Shown here piece after piece: positions 51,034 to 60,619 of a DNA stretch of 64,000 bases. The notes under the pieces are model-generated. The model was given only the letters and a program-made list of their open reading frames with translations, ran no database searches and was not told the DNA's origin. Where the stretch lies: the NCBI RefSeq assembly GCF_015762685.1, contig NZ_PEHF01000040.1:1-64000 (forward strand). Reading direction: 5' to 3'. Every line of letters starts with the position of its first letter. Position 1 is the stretch's first letter. Position numbers and translations under genes: made by a program. The stretch is from Candidatus Symbiopectobacterium sp. 'North America'. Lineage in GTDB: Bacteria; Pseudomonadota; Gammaproteobacteria; Enterobacterales; Enterobacteriaceae.

Positions 51034-52167
51034 ATGCTGTTTTCATTGACCCGCATCGTTACTGCCCCTGCTCGCGGTTTGCTGCCGCTTGCACTTACCG
51101 TTGCCACCCTGTTGCTGGCGGCGCAGCCTGCGGTGACGGAGTTGCAGGATAAACTGGACCACCCCTGGTCACTGGCCTTCTTACTGAGAAATAACGGCAT
51201 GCTGATTACCGAACGTGCCGGGCAATTGCGGCACTGGCAGGAGGGGAAGGGGCTTTCCGCAACGATTGAGGGCGTACCGGCGGTATTTGCCAAATCTCAG
51301 GGGGGATTGCTGGAAGTTGCTCTGGCCCCAGATTTTGCACAAAGCCGTCGTATTTACCTGAGTTTTGCCGAAGTGGGCGATGACGGTAATGCGGGCACTG
51401 CCGTAGGGTATGGGCGTTTATCTGAGGATTACCACCATGTGGAGCAGTTCACCGTATTCTTCCGCCAACAGCCCAAACTCTCCAGCGGCAATCACTTTGG
51501 CGGCAAGTTGGCTTTCGATAAAAACGGTATGCTGTTTATCTCGCTCGGTGAAAATAACCAGCGTCCCACTGCGCAGGATCTGGATAAGCTGCAAGGGAAG
51601 ATCGTGCGGCTGACGGCGGAAGGTAAAGTCCCTGTCGATAATCCCTTTGTGAACAAGGCCGGGGCGCGACCGGAAATATGGTCCTACGGTCACCGTAATC
51701 CGCAGGGGCTGGCCCTTAACCCGGTTACCGGAACCCTGTGGGAGCACGAGCATGGTCCGCGCGGTGGTGATGAAATCAACTTTCCCGCCGCCGGGAAAAA
51801 CTACGGTTGGCCATTGGCGACGCACGGTATCAACTACTCTGGGCTGAAAATTCCGGAAGCGAAGGGAGCCCGTGTGCCGGGCATGGCCGATCCGGCGCAC
51901 GTGTGGGAAAAGTCGCCCGGTATCAGCGGTATGACATTTTATCAGGACGAGCGCTTCCCGCAATGGAAAAATTCGGTGTTTATCGGCGCCTTGGCAGAGC
52001 GCAACCTGATACGCCTAACGCTGGAGGGCGATCGAATCCTGTCTGAGGAGCGCTTGCTGGCGGATCGCAATGAACGTATCCGCGAAGTCAGGGTGGGGCC
52101 GGATGGTTACCTGTACCTGCTCACCGATGACAGCGATGGAAAATTGCTGCGTGTCGGGCTGCAATAA
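51034..52167 (+). CDS. yliI: PQQ-dependent aldose sugar dehydrogenase YliI (Asd)
   Basis: Periplasmic six-bladed beta-propeller that oxidises aldose sugars with pyrroloquinoline quinone. Start at ATG 51034 behind AAGGAG; a signal peptide covers about residues 1-30 (LLPLALTVATLLLAAQPAV). Conserved parts are LDHPWSLAF, GGLLEVALAPDF, SSGNHFGGKLAFDKNGMLFISLGENNQR, SYGHRNPQGLALNP, HEHGPRGGDEINFPAAGKNYGWPL and LYLLTDDSDGKLLRV. About 377 residues against 371 in E. coli. No PQQ synthesis genes are in the window; as in E. coli the cofactor may come from outside. It lies beside rimO, as in E. coli. Intact. Confidence 0.9.
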   Translation: MLFSLTRIVTAPARGLLPLALTVATLLLAAQPAVTELQDKLDHPWSLAFLLRNNGMLITERAGQLRHWQEGKGLSATIEGVPAVFAKSQGGLLEVALAPDFAQSRRIYLSFAEVGDDGNAGTAVGYGRLSEDYHHVEQFTVFFRQQPKLSSGNHFGGKLAFDKNGMLFISLGENNQRPTAQDLDKLQGKIVRLTAEGKVPVDNPFVNKAGARPEIWSYGHRNPQGLALNPVTGTLWEHEHGPRGGDEINFPAAGKNYGWPLATHGINYSGLKIPEAKGARVPGMADPAHVWEKSPGISGMTFYQDERFPQWKNSVFIGALAERNLIRLTLEGDRILSEERLLADRNERIREVRVGPDGYLYLLTDDSDGKLLRVGLQ

Positions 52168-52207
52168 CCGGCGCACTCCGTTAGAGAATGACGCCGGATA
52201 CATCGCA

Positions 52208-52825
52208 TCAGGTTAACGGCAACATGACCGTGTCGCGGAAGGCGGGGAGCGCGGTCAACTGCTGATACCAGCGTTCCAGATGTGGCAATGACGGGCGTTC
52301 GATGTCCATGTTAAACCAGCCATACGCGATACATCCCAGAGGAATATCGCCAATACCGAATGCCGGCCCGGACAGGCAAGGTTGACGGGAGAGGGCATCG
52401 TCAACGATAGCCAGCAGGCGTTCGCACTCTGTTTTCTGTTTGGCAATCAGGGCAACATCACGCTGTTCAGGCGCCGTGCGCACCAGGCCAATAAATACGG
52501 TGCCAAACGGTACGGCCAACGATATTGCCCAGTCCATCCACTTTTCTGCATTAACGCGCTGACCGTGATCGGCCAGATACAGGCTCTGCTGAGCGTATTT
52601 GGCGGCCATATAACGAACAATGGTATTGAATTCCCATAACACCAGATCGTCGTCTTGCAGGCAGGGGATTAGCCCGTTTGGGTTCATCGCCAGATAATCC
52701 GCCTCGCGATTACGGCCAAACTGACCGCCAGCTGGAATGTGCTGATAACTCAACCCCAGTTCTGCGGCAAGCCAGCGGACTTTTTTGACATTACTCGAAT
52801 TCTCTCGGCCCCATAAAGTAAGCAT
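52208..52825 (-). CDS. yliJ: Glutathione S-transferase family protein YliJ (GstB)
   Basis: Cytosolic transferase of 205 residues (208 in E. coli, where GstB acts on bromoacetate and similar halides). Start at ATG 52825 gives MLTLWGRENSSNVKKVRWLAAELGL. The thioredoxin-like N-terminal domain has the glutathione-binding NPNGLIPCLQDDDLVLWEFNTIVRYMA. The helical C-terminal domain ends LERWYQQLTALPAFRDTVMLPL. The frame from 52906 adds a Cys-rich stretch absent in relatives and is rejected. Convergent with yliI. Intact. Confidence 0.87.
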   Translation of the reverse strand: MLTLWGRENSSNVKKVRWLAAELGLSYQHIPAGGQFGRNREADYLAMNPNGLIPCLQDDDLVLWEFNTIVRYMAAKYAQQSLYLADHGQRVNAEKWMDWAISLAVPFGTVFIGLVRTAPEQRDVALIAKQKTECERLLAIVDDALSRQPCLSGPAFGIGDIPLGCIAYGWFNMDIERPSLPHLERWYQQLTALPAFRDTVMLPLT

Positions 52826-52992
52826 GATAACCCTCTGATGATGAATGGGAGGAAGCGCGTTGACGCCCCGGCAGCAACAGCACCAACCACTATACCGGTT
52901 TTTCAACGGCGCGGGGGATAAGAAAAGGTAATTATCATCCTGAATAGCATGCTGTTTTGATCCCGGCTTGCCTGTGCTAACGTGTCGCCGAC

Positions 52993-53019
52993 ATAAAGAT
53001 ATGCCAATTTAATCTTTAT
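52993..53019. promoter_or_regulatory. Inverted repeat upstream of the metQ-like gene
   Basis: Perfect eight-base inverted repeat ATAAAGAT / ATCTTTAT with an eleven-base spacer, about 57 bases before the metQ-like start. It lies where an operator is expected. It does not match the MetJ box (AGACGTCT). The regulator is unknown. Confidence 0.4.
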
Positions 53020-53075
53020 CATCCCAAAGCGGATTTTTCATAATGCAGTACACAATATAAAACAGGGAAAACACA

Positions 53076-53921
53076 ATGACTTTGACCCATCGTTTTCGCG
53101 CTTTACTGGGCGCGGCGCTTCTTTCCGCACTGCCGTTTGTGGCCAGCACTTCCACGGCATTGGCCAGCACCGATCCGCAGACGTTTGGTGTGGCACCCGG
53201 TCCTTATGGCGACATGGTAAATCTGACCATCAAGCCGCAGCTCGAGAAAAAGGGCTACAAAGTGGTAGTACGTGAGTTTAGCGACTACGTGCAGCCCAAT
53301 CTGGCGCTGGCAAACGGCAGCATTGATGCCAATCTGTTCCAGCGCTCGCTCTATCTGGAAAAGTTTGCGGCTGAAAAAGGCTTGAAGCTGGAGAAGTTGA
53401 TCATCGTGCCGACAGCGAGCATGGGGTTCTACTCCAAAAAAATCCACTCGCTGGACGAGTTGAAAAAAGGCGATGTGATTACGTTGTCCAACGATGCGAC
53501 CAATCTGGCACGCGGGCTGCGTTTTTTGCAATCGCTCGGGTTAATCACCATCAAACCGGAACTTGATGCCACCAAAGCATCAGAAAAAGATATTGTTGAT
53601 AACCCGCGCGGTCTGGTATTCAAACCGCTGGAAGCGGCCCAACTGCCGCGCACGCTGGATAGCGTCACCGCATCGCTGGTTAACGGTAACTTTGCCTTTG
53701 CTGCCGGGCTGAAACTGTCCACCGCGCTCAAGCTGGAAACGTTGGACGAAAACCTGAAAAACGTGATTGCCGTGCGCGCGGACGATATTGATAAGCCGTT
53801 CGCCAAAAATATCAAAGCCGCAGTGGAATCCGAGGAGTATGCTGCTGCGATCAACGCACCGGGCAGCGTGTTCAGTGAATTCCAGAAGCCAGAATGGATG
53901 AAGGCGCGTGCCGCACAGTAA
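53076..53921 (+). CDS. NlpA/MetQ-family ABC binding protein without lipobox
   Basis: Periplasmic substrate-binding protein, 281 residues, for the ABC importer encoded by the next two genes. Signal peptide RALLGAALLSALPFVASTSTALA is followed by the mature domain: FGVAPGPYGDMV, REFSDYVQPNLALANGSIDANLFQ, IIVPTASMGFYSKK, LSNDATNLARGLRFLQSLGLI and LEAAQLPRTLDS, all typical of the MetQ fold. Unlike MetQ it has no Cys in the cleavage region, so it is predicted soluble rather than a lipoprotein. The usual ligand is methionine or a related amino acid, but members of this family also bind other compounds. An intercistronic hairpin separates it from the ATPase gene. Confidence 0.82.
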   Translation: MTLTHRFRALLGAALLSALPFVASTSTALASTDPQTFGVAPGPYGDMVNLTIKPQLEKKGYKVVVREFSDYVQPNLALANGSIDANLFQRSLYLEKFAAEKGLKLEKLIIVPTASMGFYSKKIHSLDELKKGDVITLSNDATNLARGLRFLQSLGLITIKPELDATKASEKDIVDNPRGLVFKPLEAAQLPRTLDSVTASLVNGNFAFAAGLKLSTALKLETLDENLKNVIAVRADDIDKPFAKNIKAAVESEEYAAAINAPGSVFSEFQKPEWMKARAAQ

Positions 53922-53947
53922 GTCCGTATAAGCCCGATAGCGTGTTA

Positions 53948-53972
53948 TTATCCCGGCCTTTGGTCGGGATAA
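53948..53972 (+). terminator. Intercistronic hairpin between binding protein and ATPase genes
   Basis: TTATCCCG-GCC-TTT-GGT-CGGGATAA forms an eleven-pair stem with a three-base loop, followed by AAAACAG. It could reduce expression of the downstream metNI genes relative to the binding protein, a common arrangement in ABC operons. Confidence 0.55.
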
Positions 53973-53984
53973 AACAGATAATCG

Positions 53985-55004
53985 GTGATGATAGAACTCA
54001 ACGCGATTAGCGTGAATTTTTCGCAGGGGAAAGTGGGCGCAACGGCGGCGGTAGATAACGTCAGCTTGCGTATCCAGCAGGGCGAAATTTTTGGGATTGT
54101 GGGCACCAGCGGTGCGGGAAAAAGTACCCTGTTGCGTACCATTAACCTGTTGCAACGCCCGACGAGCGGCAGTGTCACGGTGAATGGTGTCACGATCAGT
54201 GATTTAAATGGCAGTGAGCGGCTCCGTGCCCGTCAGGGCATTGGCATGATTTTTCAGCATTTCAATCTGATGCAGACGCGTACCGTGGCGGAAAACGTCG
54301 CGTTCAGTTTGAAAGCAGCGGGCAAATCTCCGCAGGAAATTGCCCAGCGCGTGCCTGAAATGCTGAGCCTTGTCGGATTGTCCGATAAGGCAGATGTCTA
54401 TCCTTCCCGTTTGAGCGGTGGGCAGAAACAGCACGTCGTTATTGCACGCGCGATTGCCAACCATCCCGAAGTGCTGCTGTGCGATGAGCCGACCTCGGCC
54501 CTAGATCTTGAAACCTCAGCCGCCATCCTGGTGCTGCTCAAAGAGATTAATCAGCGCCTGGGGATCACCATTGTGCTGATTTCTCATGAAATGAGCGTCA
54601 TCAAAACGGTGTGCGATCGCATGGCGGTGATGACGCAAGGCCGCGTAGTGGAAGAAGGTGAGGTGCTCGATGTGTTTGCTGCACCGCAACATCCGTTCAC
54701 GCAACAGTTGGTCTCCCACACGCTGAATCTGGAATTGCCCGCACGCCTGAAAGAAGAGCTGCAAGGCACGTTGCTGAAAATCCTGTTTATCGGCGATTCC
54801 GCCGAGCAGCCGGTGTTATCTGATGTGGCAGTGCGCTATGGGGTTTCGGTTAACATCTTGCACGGCAAGATTGAATATATCGGCAACCGTGCGTTAGGTA
54901 TTCTGGTGGTGTTACTGACCCACCCGACGGACAGCGAGCAACTGGCTGCTGCTATCCATTATGTTCAGACCAGCACGGCGCGCGTGGAGGTGTTACATGG
55001 GTGA
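53985..55004 (+). CDS. Methionine-type ABC importer ATPase (MetN-like)
   Basis: Cytoplasmic ATPase of 339 residues. Walker A GTSGAGKSTLLRTINLL, Q-loop IFQHFNLM, signature LSGGQKQ, Walker B VLLCDEPTSALD and switch His in ISHEMSVIK are all present. After the signature the usual QRVAIARA is QHVVIARA: Arg to His. The C-terminal NIL domain (residues about 265-339, AEQPVLSDVAVRYGVSVNILHGKIEYI) is the ligand-sensing domain that inhibits transport when methionine is plentiful, specific to the MetN group. It overlaps the permease gene by eight bases. Either MetN itself or a paralogue. Confidence 0.87.
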   Translation: MMIELNAISVNFSQGKVGATAAVDNVSLRIQQGEIFGIVGTSGAGKSTLLRTINLLQRPTSGSVTVNGVTISDLNGSERLRARQGIGMIFQHFNLMQTRTVAENVAFSLKAAGKSPQEIAQRVPEMLSLVGLSDKADVYPSRLSGGQKQHVVIARAIANHPEVLLCDEPTSALDLETSAAILVLLKEINQRLGITIVLISHEMSVIKTVCDRMAVMTQGRVVEEGEVLDVFAAPQHPFTQQLVSHTLNLELPARLKEELQGTLLKILFIGDSAEQPVLSDVAVRYGVSVNILHGKIEYIGNRALGILVVLLTHPTDSEQLAAAIHYVQTSTARVEVLHG

Positions 55005-55656
55005 TTTTTGGCTTGACCTGACCGTTGCGTTTGGTGAAACCTTTCAGATGGTCAGCATCGCGACGCTGTGCGCCATTGTCGGAGGCCTGCCTTTGGGTCT
55101 GTTGATCTTTGTCACCGACAGAAACCTGTTTTGGCAAAACGGTGCGGTGTATTTATGCAGCACGATTTTGGTCAACATTATCCGCTCTATCCCGTTTGTC
55201 ATCCTGCTGGTGCTGCTGTTGCCGCTTACCCAGATTCTGCTGGGTAACACCATTGGTCCGGTGGCGGCATCGGTGCCGATGTCGGTAGCTGCGATGGCGT
55301 TTTATGCACGTCTGGTGGACAGCGCCCTGCGCGAAGTCGATCCCGGCATTGTCGAAGCGGCGGAGGCGTTCGGTGCCAGCCCAATGCGTATTATTGCGAC
55401 CGTGCTGCTGCCGGAAGCCAAGGCGGGTTTGCTGCGCGGTCTGACCATCACGCTGGTTAGCCTGATTGGCTACTCCGCGATGGCGGGCATTGTGGGCGGT
55501 GGTGGCGTCGGTGATTTAGCGATCCGCTTTGGTTATTACCGCTATGAAACGCAGGTGATGGTGGTGACCGTGGTGGCGCTGGTTATTCTGGTGCAAGTGG
55601 TGCAGATGCTGGGTGACTGGTTTGCCAAGCGCGCGGATAAACGCGATCGTCGCTAA
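54997..55656 (+). CDS. Methionine-type ABC importer permease (MetI-like)
   Basis: Inner-membrane permease with five helices, 219 residues from ATG 54997 (MetI of E. coli is 217). Conserved parts: the head LDLTVAFGETFQMVSIATLCAIVGGLPLGLLIF, NIIRSIPFVILLVLLLPLTQ, the coupling loop EVDPGIVEAAEAFGASPMRIIATVLLPEA, and SLIGYSAMAGIVGGGGVGDLAIRFGYYRY. The start lies within the end of the ATPase gene (ATG GGT GA), so translation is coupled. A good terminator follows. Together with the two upstream genes it forms a complete importer inserted between yliJ and dacC. Confidence 0.9.
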   Translation: MGDFWLDLTVAFGETFQMVSIATLCAIVGGLPLGLLIFVTDRNLFWQNGAVYLCSTILVNIIRSIPFVILLVLLLPLTQILLGNTIGPVAASVPMSVAAMAFYARLVDSALREVDPGIVEAAEAFGASPMRIIATVLLPEAKAGLLRGLTITLVSLIGYSAMAGIVGGGGVGDLAIRFGYYRYETQVMVVTVVALVILVQVVQMLGDWFAKRADKRDRR

Positions 55657-55665
55657 CGGTCTGTT

Positions 55666-55698
55666 ACCGGCGAGCGGTCCGTGACGCTTGCCGGTTTT
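55666..55698 (+). terminator. Terminator of the metQNI-like operon
   Basis: Arms ACCGGC-G-AGCG and CGCT-T-GCCGGT around GTCCGTGA, then TTTT, ten bases past the permease stop. Confidence 0.8.
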
Positions 55699-55902
55699 CC
55701 CTTCATTCCATGAGAAAACTCTCATAACATATTTATTAATCAGCGTATTTTCTAGACGTTTGCATTTCTTTGAGTATCTTTACAGAGTAGGGCGTTTCAT
55801 TGTCGGGCGGCGAACGGTACCGTTTACAGCTTATTGCCATTCGTTGCAACGAATATCGAAATCTAATCAGATTAACTGCACGACTTACGACATGGAGGAC
55901 GC

Positions 55903-57132
55903 ATGAACACCATGGCCCATTTCCCCCAGGCTCGATTTCCCAAGGCCGTATGCTCCCATTTGATGCTATGCAGAGCGACGCTGCTGTGGCTGACGCTAAC
56001 CCCGCACGTATACGCCGAACAGGCACCTGCCGCACCGCAGATTGAGGCCAAAGCCTTTATTCTCATGGATTACCACAGCGGCGTGGTACTGGCGGAACAG
56101 CGAGCGGATGAGCGACTGGACCCCGCCAGCCTGACGAAAATGATGGCAAGCTACGTTATCGGTCAGGCAATAAAAACGGAAAAAATTAAACCAGACGACC
56201 TGGTTACCGTCGGTAAAGATGCCTGGGCAACAAGTAACCCGGCGCTGCGAGGATCGTCGCTGATGTTTTTGAAACCCGGCGATAAAATTTCGGTTTTGGA
56301 ACTGAATAAAGGCATCGTTATCCAATCGGGCAATGATGCCAGCATTGCGTTGGCTGACTACGTGGCAGGCAGTCAGGATGCGTTTGTCAGCCTGATGAAC
56401 AACTATGTCAAATCACTTAACCTCACCAATACCCATTTCCTCACCGTGCACGGATTGGATGCCGCCGGCCAGTACAGCACGGCGCGTGATATGGCGCTGT
56501 TGGGGCAGGCGTTGATTCGCGATGTGCCGGAAGAGTATGCCCTGCATAAAGAAAAAGAGTTCACCTTCAATAACATTAAGCAGCCCAATCGCAACCGCTT
56601 GTTGTGGAACAGTAATCTGAATGTCGATGGCATCAAAACCGGACATACCAGCGGTGCCGGACACAATCTGGTGGCATCCGCGACGGAAGGCAACATGCGG
56701 TTAATTTCTGTGGTACTGGGCGCACCCACGGATGCCATTCGTTTTCGCGATAGCGAAAAGCTGCTGACCTGGGGTTTCCGCTTCTTCGAAACGGTCACGC
56801 CAGTTCAGGCCAATACCACGTTTACCACACAGCGTCTCTGGTATGGCGCGCAGAGTGAAGCACGGTTAGGGGTTGCTGACGATGTCGCACTGACGGTGCC
56901 TAAAGGGCAAATGCGCAACCTGAAAGCCAGTTTTACTCTGACGCCGCCACATTTACGGGCTCCGTTGGCAAAAAATCAGGCGGTCGGTACCGTGGATTTC
57001 CAGTTGGATGGCAAAGTGATTGCCCAGCGACCGCTGGTGGTGCTGGATGAGGTGCCTGAAGCCGGTCTGTTCGGGCGACTGTGGGATGCGATATGGCTAA
57101 CTCTGACTAAATGGTTTGGCGGCTGGTTTTAA
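55903..57132 (+). CDS. dacC: D-alanyl-D-alanine carboxypeptidase DacC (PBP6)
   Basis: Periplasmic penicillin-binding protein that trims the last D-Ala of murein peptides. 409 residues (400 in E. coli), with a long head before the signal core ([16 protein letters not shown]). The catalytic motifs are intact: Ser76 and Lys79 in [11 protein letters not shown] in IQSGNDAS, and KTG in [15 protein letters not shown]. The C-terminal domain ends in an amphipathic membrane anchor ([17 protein letters not shown]). Start ATG 55903 behind ATGGAGGA. It overlaps deoR's stop convergently by three bases, the same neighbour as in E. coli. Confidence 0.93.
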   Translation: MNTMAHFPQARFPKAVCSHLMLCRATLLWLTLTPHVYAEQAPAAPQIEAKAFILMDYHSGVVLAEQRADERLDPASLTKMMASYVIGQAIKTEKIKPDDLVTVGKDAWATSNPALRGSSLMFLKPGDKISVLELNKGIVIQSGNDASIALADYVAGSQDAFVSLMNNYVKSLNLTNTHFLTVHGLDAAGQYSTARDMALLGQALIRDVPEEYALHKEKEFTFNNIKQPNRNRLLWNSNLNVDGIKTGHTSGAGHNLVASATEGNMRLISVVLGAPTDAIRFRDSEKLLTWGFRFFETVTPVQANTTFTTQRLWYGAQSEARLGVADDVALTVPKGQMRNLKASFTLTPPHLRAPLAKNQAVGTVDFQLDGKVIAQRPLVVLDEVPEAGLFGRLWDAIWLTLTKWFGGWF

Positions 57133-57909
57133 CAGCCGGGATAGATCAGCATGATGCCGTTGTCTAGCGTGAAATCCTGATAGGTGCCCTGCGGGGCGCA
57201 GTCGGTCACCAGCGTATCGAACTGCGTCAATGCGCCGATAGTGGCAGGCTGTATCCGGCCAAACTTGCTGCTGTCGGCCATCAGAATAGTGCGCTGCGAT
57301 AGCGCCATCGCCCGGTGTTTGATATTCAGTTCGGAAAAATTAAAGCAGGTCGCTCCCCCGCTTGAGATCGACCTCCGCTGCCGAGATGAAGGCCTTGTTG
57401 GTGCAGATCGGGTCCAGTTCACTCTGCCGCGTCAGCGGCGTGAAAATGGCATTATCGGGGTGGAATTCTCCGCCGCATAAAATGACTTTGGCAGCGGGTT
57501 TGGCTTGCAGCGCCAGAAAGGTGTTCAGGGAGTAGCAGACAGCGGTAAACGGCAGATCTTCGTCGATAGCATCGATAACAAAGGGCAGGGTGGTGCCACA
57601 GTCAAAGAAAACGGTATCACCCACCTCGACCAGTTGCGCTGGCAGGCGGCCCGCCACACGTTTCTCCTGCACCTGCTGGTTCTGCTGATAGGACACAAAA
57701 TAGTGACCGATAGCGATAGCGCTGCTTTGCGGATCGTTAACCACATAGCCTCCCAACAGAATCACACTGGCTGACGTGGCATTCAGATCGCGGCGCACGG
57801 TCATTTCGGATACGCCCAACAATTCTGCCGCTTGTTTCAAATGCAGCCGATCGCCATTCTTCAATGCCTGAGTCAGTTTGTTAATCCGTGCTGCGCGCCG
57901 TGTTTCCAT
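57129..57909 (-). pseudogene. deoR: Deoxyribose operon repressor DeoR, frameshifted
   Basis: DeoR represses the deo nucleoside-catabolism genes until deoxyribose 5-phosphate binds. Start at ATG 57907-57909 gives METRRAARINKL and the helix-turn-helix HLKQAAELLGVSEMTVRRDLN, then the effector domain (VFFDCGTTLPFVIDAID, YSLNTFLALQ, LCGGEFH). After AFISAAEVDLKRG the frame stops at 57340. The next frame reads ATCFNFSELNIKHRAMALSQRTILMADSSKFGR, the normal continuation, to 57129. The break lies at five consecutive C (57355-57359, forward strand); four would restore it. Loss of the C-terminal third should remove effector binding and oligomerisation, leaving deo genes unrepressed. An oddity is extra residues around AIAIGHYFVSYQQNQQ. 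Confidence 0.9.
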
Positions 57910-58142
57910 CGTGTGGTGATCCCCTGTGAGTCCGGCGTAAATAGTACCATCCAATAGAATCGGGTCGCAAAGATAAGTCTGGTCGGTAAGAAAAGGCCCA
58001 TCATTCTTGAACCTAAAAAGGCGGGAACGACGGGCTCCTCAATAAGGGGATTTCAAAGAAAAGCAGCGGCACTTATTCAGACGCTCTGCACGCGAAAAAG
58101 TTCGGTTTTATTTAAAGAAGAGTGACAATTTTTTCAACCCGC

Positions 58143-59831
58143 TTAAAACGGCAGTTCAGGCCAAATAATGACAATCAGCGAACCGGCTAATGTCAGCAAC
58201 ACGTTGGCGATGGCATAAGTGCCCGCATAGCCGAGCGCCGGGATATTACTGCGTGCGGTATCACTGATGATATCCATGGCGGGCGCACAGGTACGCGCGC
58301 CCATAATGGCGCCAAACAGCAGCGCCCGATTCATGCGCAGCACATAGGCACCAAACAGGAAACAGATAACCACCGGAATCAGGCTGATCGCCAGCCCGGC
58401 AAACAACATTTGTATCCCCACCGAGCCAAAACTGGTGCCGATGGTGCTGCCAGCGCTCAGGCCAACGCCCGCCATAAACACCATCAAACCAAACTCTTTT
58501 ACCATATTCAGCGCACCCTGCGGGATATAGCCAAAGGTCGGGTGGTTGGCGCGTAGGAAGCCCAGCATGATCCCTGCAAACAGCAACCCGGCTGCACTGC
58601 CAATGGCAAAATTGAAGTTACGGAACTGGAAGGTGATAAGCCCGACCATGATGCCGATGATAAAGAAGGCGCAGAACGCGAGCAGATCGGTAACCTGACT
58701 GTGGATGGAAATAAACCCGATGCGATCGGCGATGCTTTTCACCCGTCGGGCATCGCCGCTCACCTGTAGCACATCCCCTTTGTTCAGTACCACGCCGTCA
58801 TCAATGGGCATTTCGATCTGGTTGCGTACGATGCGGTTTAAAAAGCAGCCGTGGTCGGTCAGTTTTAGCTGGCTGAGGCGTTTGCCGACGCCGTTGTTGT
58901 TTTTGACCACGATCTCTTCGGTGACGATGCGCATATCGAGCAGGTCGCGATCGAACACTTCCTTGCCGTCACGGAAATTGGAATTGAGGCGAGCATGGGC
59001 ATCCGGGTAGCCCACCAGTGCAATTTCATCACCCAGTTGCAAGGTGGCATCCCCATCGGGCGTGGCGAGAATGCCGTTACGGCGCAGACGCTCAATGGAG
59101 CAGCCGGTTTGCCGGTAAATGCCCAGCTCGCGCAGATTTTTTCCGTCAGCCCAGGCAACCAGTTCCGGTCCGACGCGATAAGCACGGATAATGGGGAGAT
59201 ATACTTTACGTTGGCTGTCAGGATCGAGACCGCGTTCACGCGCGATTTGTTGCGCGCTGGTCGGCAGATCCTGATGTTGCAGTTTCGGCAGATAGCGCGC
59301 GCCAAAAATCAGGCTGACCAGCCCGATCAGATAGGTAAGCGCATAGCCAAGGCTCAGGTGATCCAACTCGATGCTGAACTGTGGGTCGACACTGTTAGCA
59401 TTGCGCAGCGCATCTCCCGCCCCGACCAGCACGGGCGTTGACGTCATTGCCCCCGCCAGCATGCCTGCCGTCAGACCAATATCCCAGCCGAAGAGCTTGC
59501 CCAACAGCAGTGCCAGCATCAGCGCTGAGCTGACCAACACTAAGGCCAGGGCGAAATAGTTTTTACCGTCACGAAAAAAAATGGAGAAAAAATTAGGGCC
59601 CGCTTCGATACCGACGCAAAAAATAAACAGCATAAAACCAAGATTCAGCGCATCGGTATTTATGGCAAAATGTTGCTGCCCTAATAATAACGACACCACT
59701 AAAACACCAATGGAATTACCCAGTTGAACGCTGCCTAGCCGTATTTTCCCCAGGCACAGCCCCAATGAGAGCACCACAAATAACAGCAGTATGTAATTCC
59801 CGTTTAACAACTCAGCGACGTTTATATTCAT
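58143..59831 (-). CDS. ybjL: AspT/YidE-family transporter YbjL
   Basis: Inner-membrane protein of 562 residues (561 in E. coli), a putative exporter of the aspartate:alanine exchanger family; overexpression increases glutamate or succinate export in E. coli. Start at ATG 59829-59831 gives [24 protein letters not shown]. Layout: five helices, two cytoplasmic TrkA-C (RCK_C) domains ([67 protein letters not shown]), then five or six more helices. [22 protein letters not shown] and [16 protein letters not shown] are the two repeated pore motifs. Intact. Confidence 0.93.
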   Translation of the reverse strand: MNINVAELLNGNYILLLFVVLSLGLCLGKIRLGSVQLGNSIGVLVVSLLLGQQHFAINTDALNLGFMLFIFCVGIEAGPNFFSIFFRDGKNYFALALVLVSSALMLALLLGKLFGWDIGLTAGMLAGAMTSTPVLVGAGDALRNANSVDPQFSIELDHLSLGYALTYLIGLVSLIFGARYLPKLQHQDLPTSAQQIARERGLDPDSQRKVYLPIIRAYRVGPELVAWADGKNLRELGIYRQTGCSIERLRRNGILATPDGDATLQLGDEIALVGYPDAHARLNSNFRDGKEVFDRDLLDMRIVTEEIVVKNNNGVGKRLSQLKLTDHGCFLNRIVRNQIEMPIDDGVVLNKGDVLQVSGDARRVKSIADRIGFISIHSQVTDLLAFCAFFIIGIMVGLITFQFRNFNFAIGSAAGLLFAGIMLGFLRANHPTFGYIPQGALNMVKEFGLMVFMAGVGLSAGSTIGTSFGSVGIQMLFAGLAISLIPVVICFLFGAYVLRMNRALLFGAIMGARTCAPAMDIISDTARSNIPALGYAGTYAIANVLLTLAGSLIVIIWPELPF

Positions 59832-60192
59832 GGCCTGTAACGTGTTGTTTACTATTAAGTTATTGATATTAATGAAGGTAAGGGCTAAATTTATTGCCAT
59901 TCACTCAGAATACTCACTGTAGGGCAATGGCGGAACAGGGCGTGAATAATCCGGCAGGGAAAGCGCGTGATTCGGCACAGGTGCCATCCGTTTCCTGAAA
60001 ATAAATTGCCTGAAGCGTAGCAAGAGTGCTGCCATTTTAGTTGGGTGTTTGTGTTACAGCCAGCCTTTATTTTATAAAAAGTGATGCCGCCTTGCTTGTT
60101 GTTATATCAGGAATATTCCGATGTTGTTCCGATTAAATACACCTCACTCGACCTCGTCTTGCGACGTCGGCGTGGGGCAAAGAGAGGCGAAT
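59832..60192. other. Region between divergent ybjL and ybjM
   Basis: 361 bases expected to hold both promoters. No clear promoter hexamers, operators or RNA genes are recognised. Confidence 0.35.
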
Positions 60193-60556
60193 ATGGGAAG
60201 CAATAAGGGGTGGGTGGGTGCAACCTGCTGTTTTTTGTTGTTTACCGTGGTGTTTTTGAGTCAAAAAATGGATGTCTTTTCGGTAACGGTAACGGAAACG
60301 GGATTCCGGGGAGAGCCTGGAATGCTGTTGTTTTTGCTGCCCGGCATTGTAGCCAGCGGTTTATCGGCACGCGGGCGTTTGCGTTACCCCTTTCTCGGCG
60401 CACTGATGGCCATGCCGCTGTGCCTGATTATCCTGCATTTTTGGCGCACGCCGATGAACGCGATTGGCCTATGTGATGAGCGCCGTGTTCTGAAGTTTGA
60501 TGGGCGCGTTGGGGTTTTTGTTCGTCTACGTCTCGTGCCAGCGGTATTTTCGCTGA
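60193..60556 (+). pseudogene. ybjM: Inner-membrane protein YbjM, frameshift plus stop
   Basis: Small four-helix membrane protein of unknown function. From ATG 60193 (behind AGAGAGG) the frame reads GWVGATCCFLLFTVVFLSQ, MLLFLLPGIVASGLSARG, YPFLGALMAMPLCLIILHFW and then departs near 60463. In the adjacent frame LAYVMSAVF is followed by TGA (60482-60484 region), then SLMGALGFLFVYVSCQRYFR to a TGA at 60554-60556. E. coli reads LSAVFWCALGALCFLF here, so a Trp codon has become TGA in addition to the frameshift. The first frame otherwise runs on to 60732 as nonsense overlapping grxA. Two lesions make a reading error unlikely. Confidence 0.78.
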
Positions 60557-60560
60557 AGAT

Positions 60561-60593
60561 AAAAACACCAAAGGCGCAGGGTGCGCCTTTGGT
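60561..60593 (-). terminator. Rho-independent terminator of grxA
   Basis: Stem ACCAAAGGCGCA / TGCGCCTTTGGT (60567-60593) with a three-base loop; on the minus strand it is followed by GTTTTTATC. It lies 26 bases past the grxA stop and overlaps the tail of ybjM. Confidence 0.88.
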
Positions 60594-60619
60594 CAGGATG
60601 TTGTCGATGCGTTGCCGTT

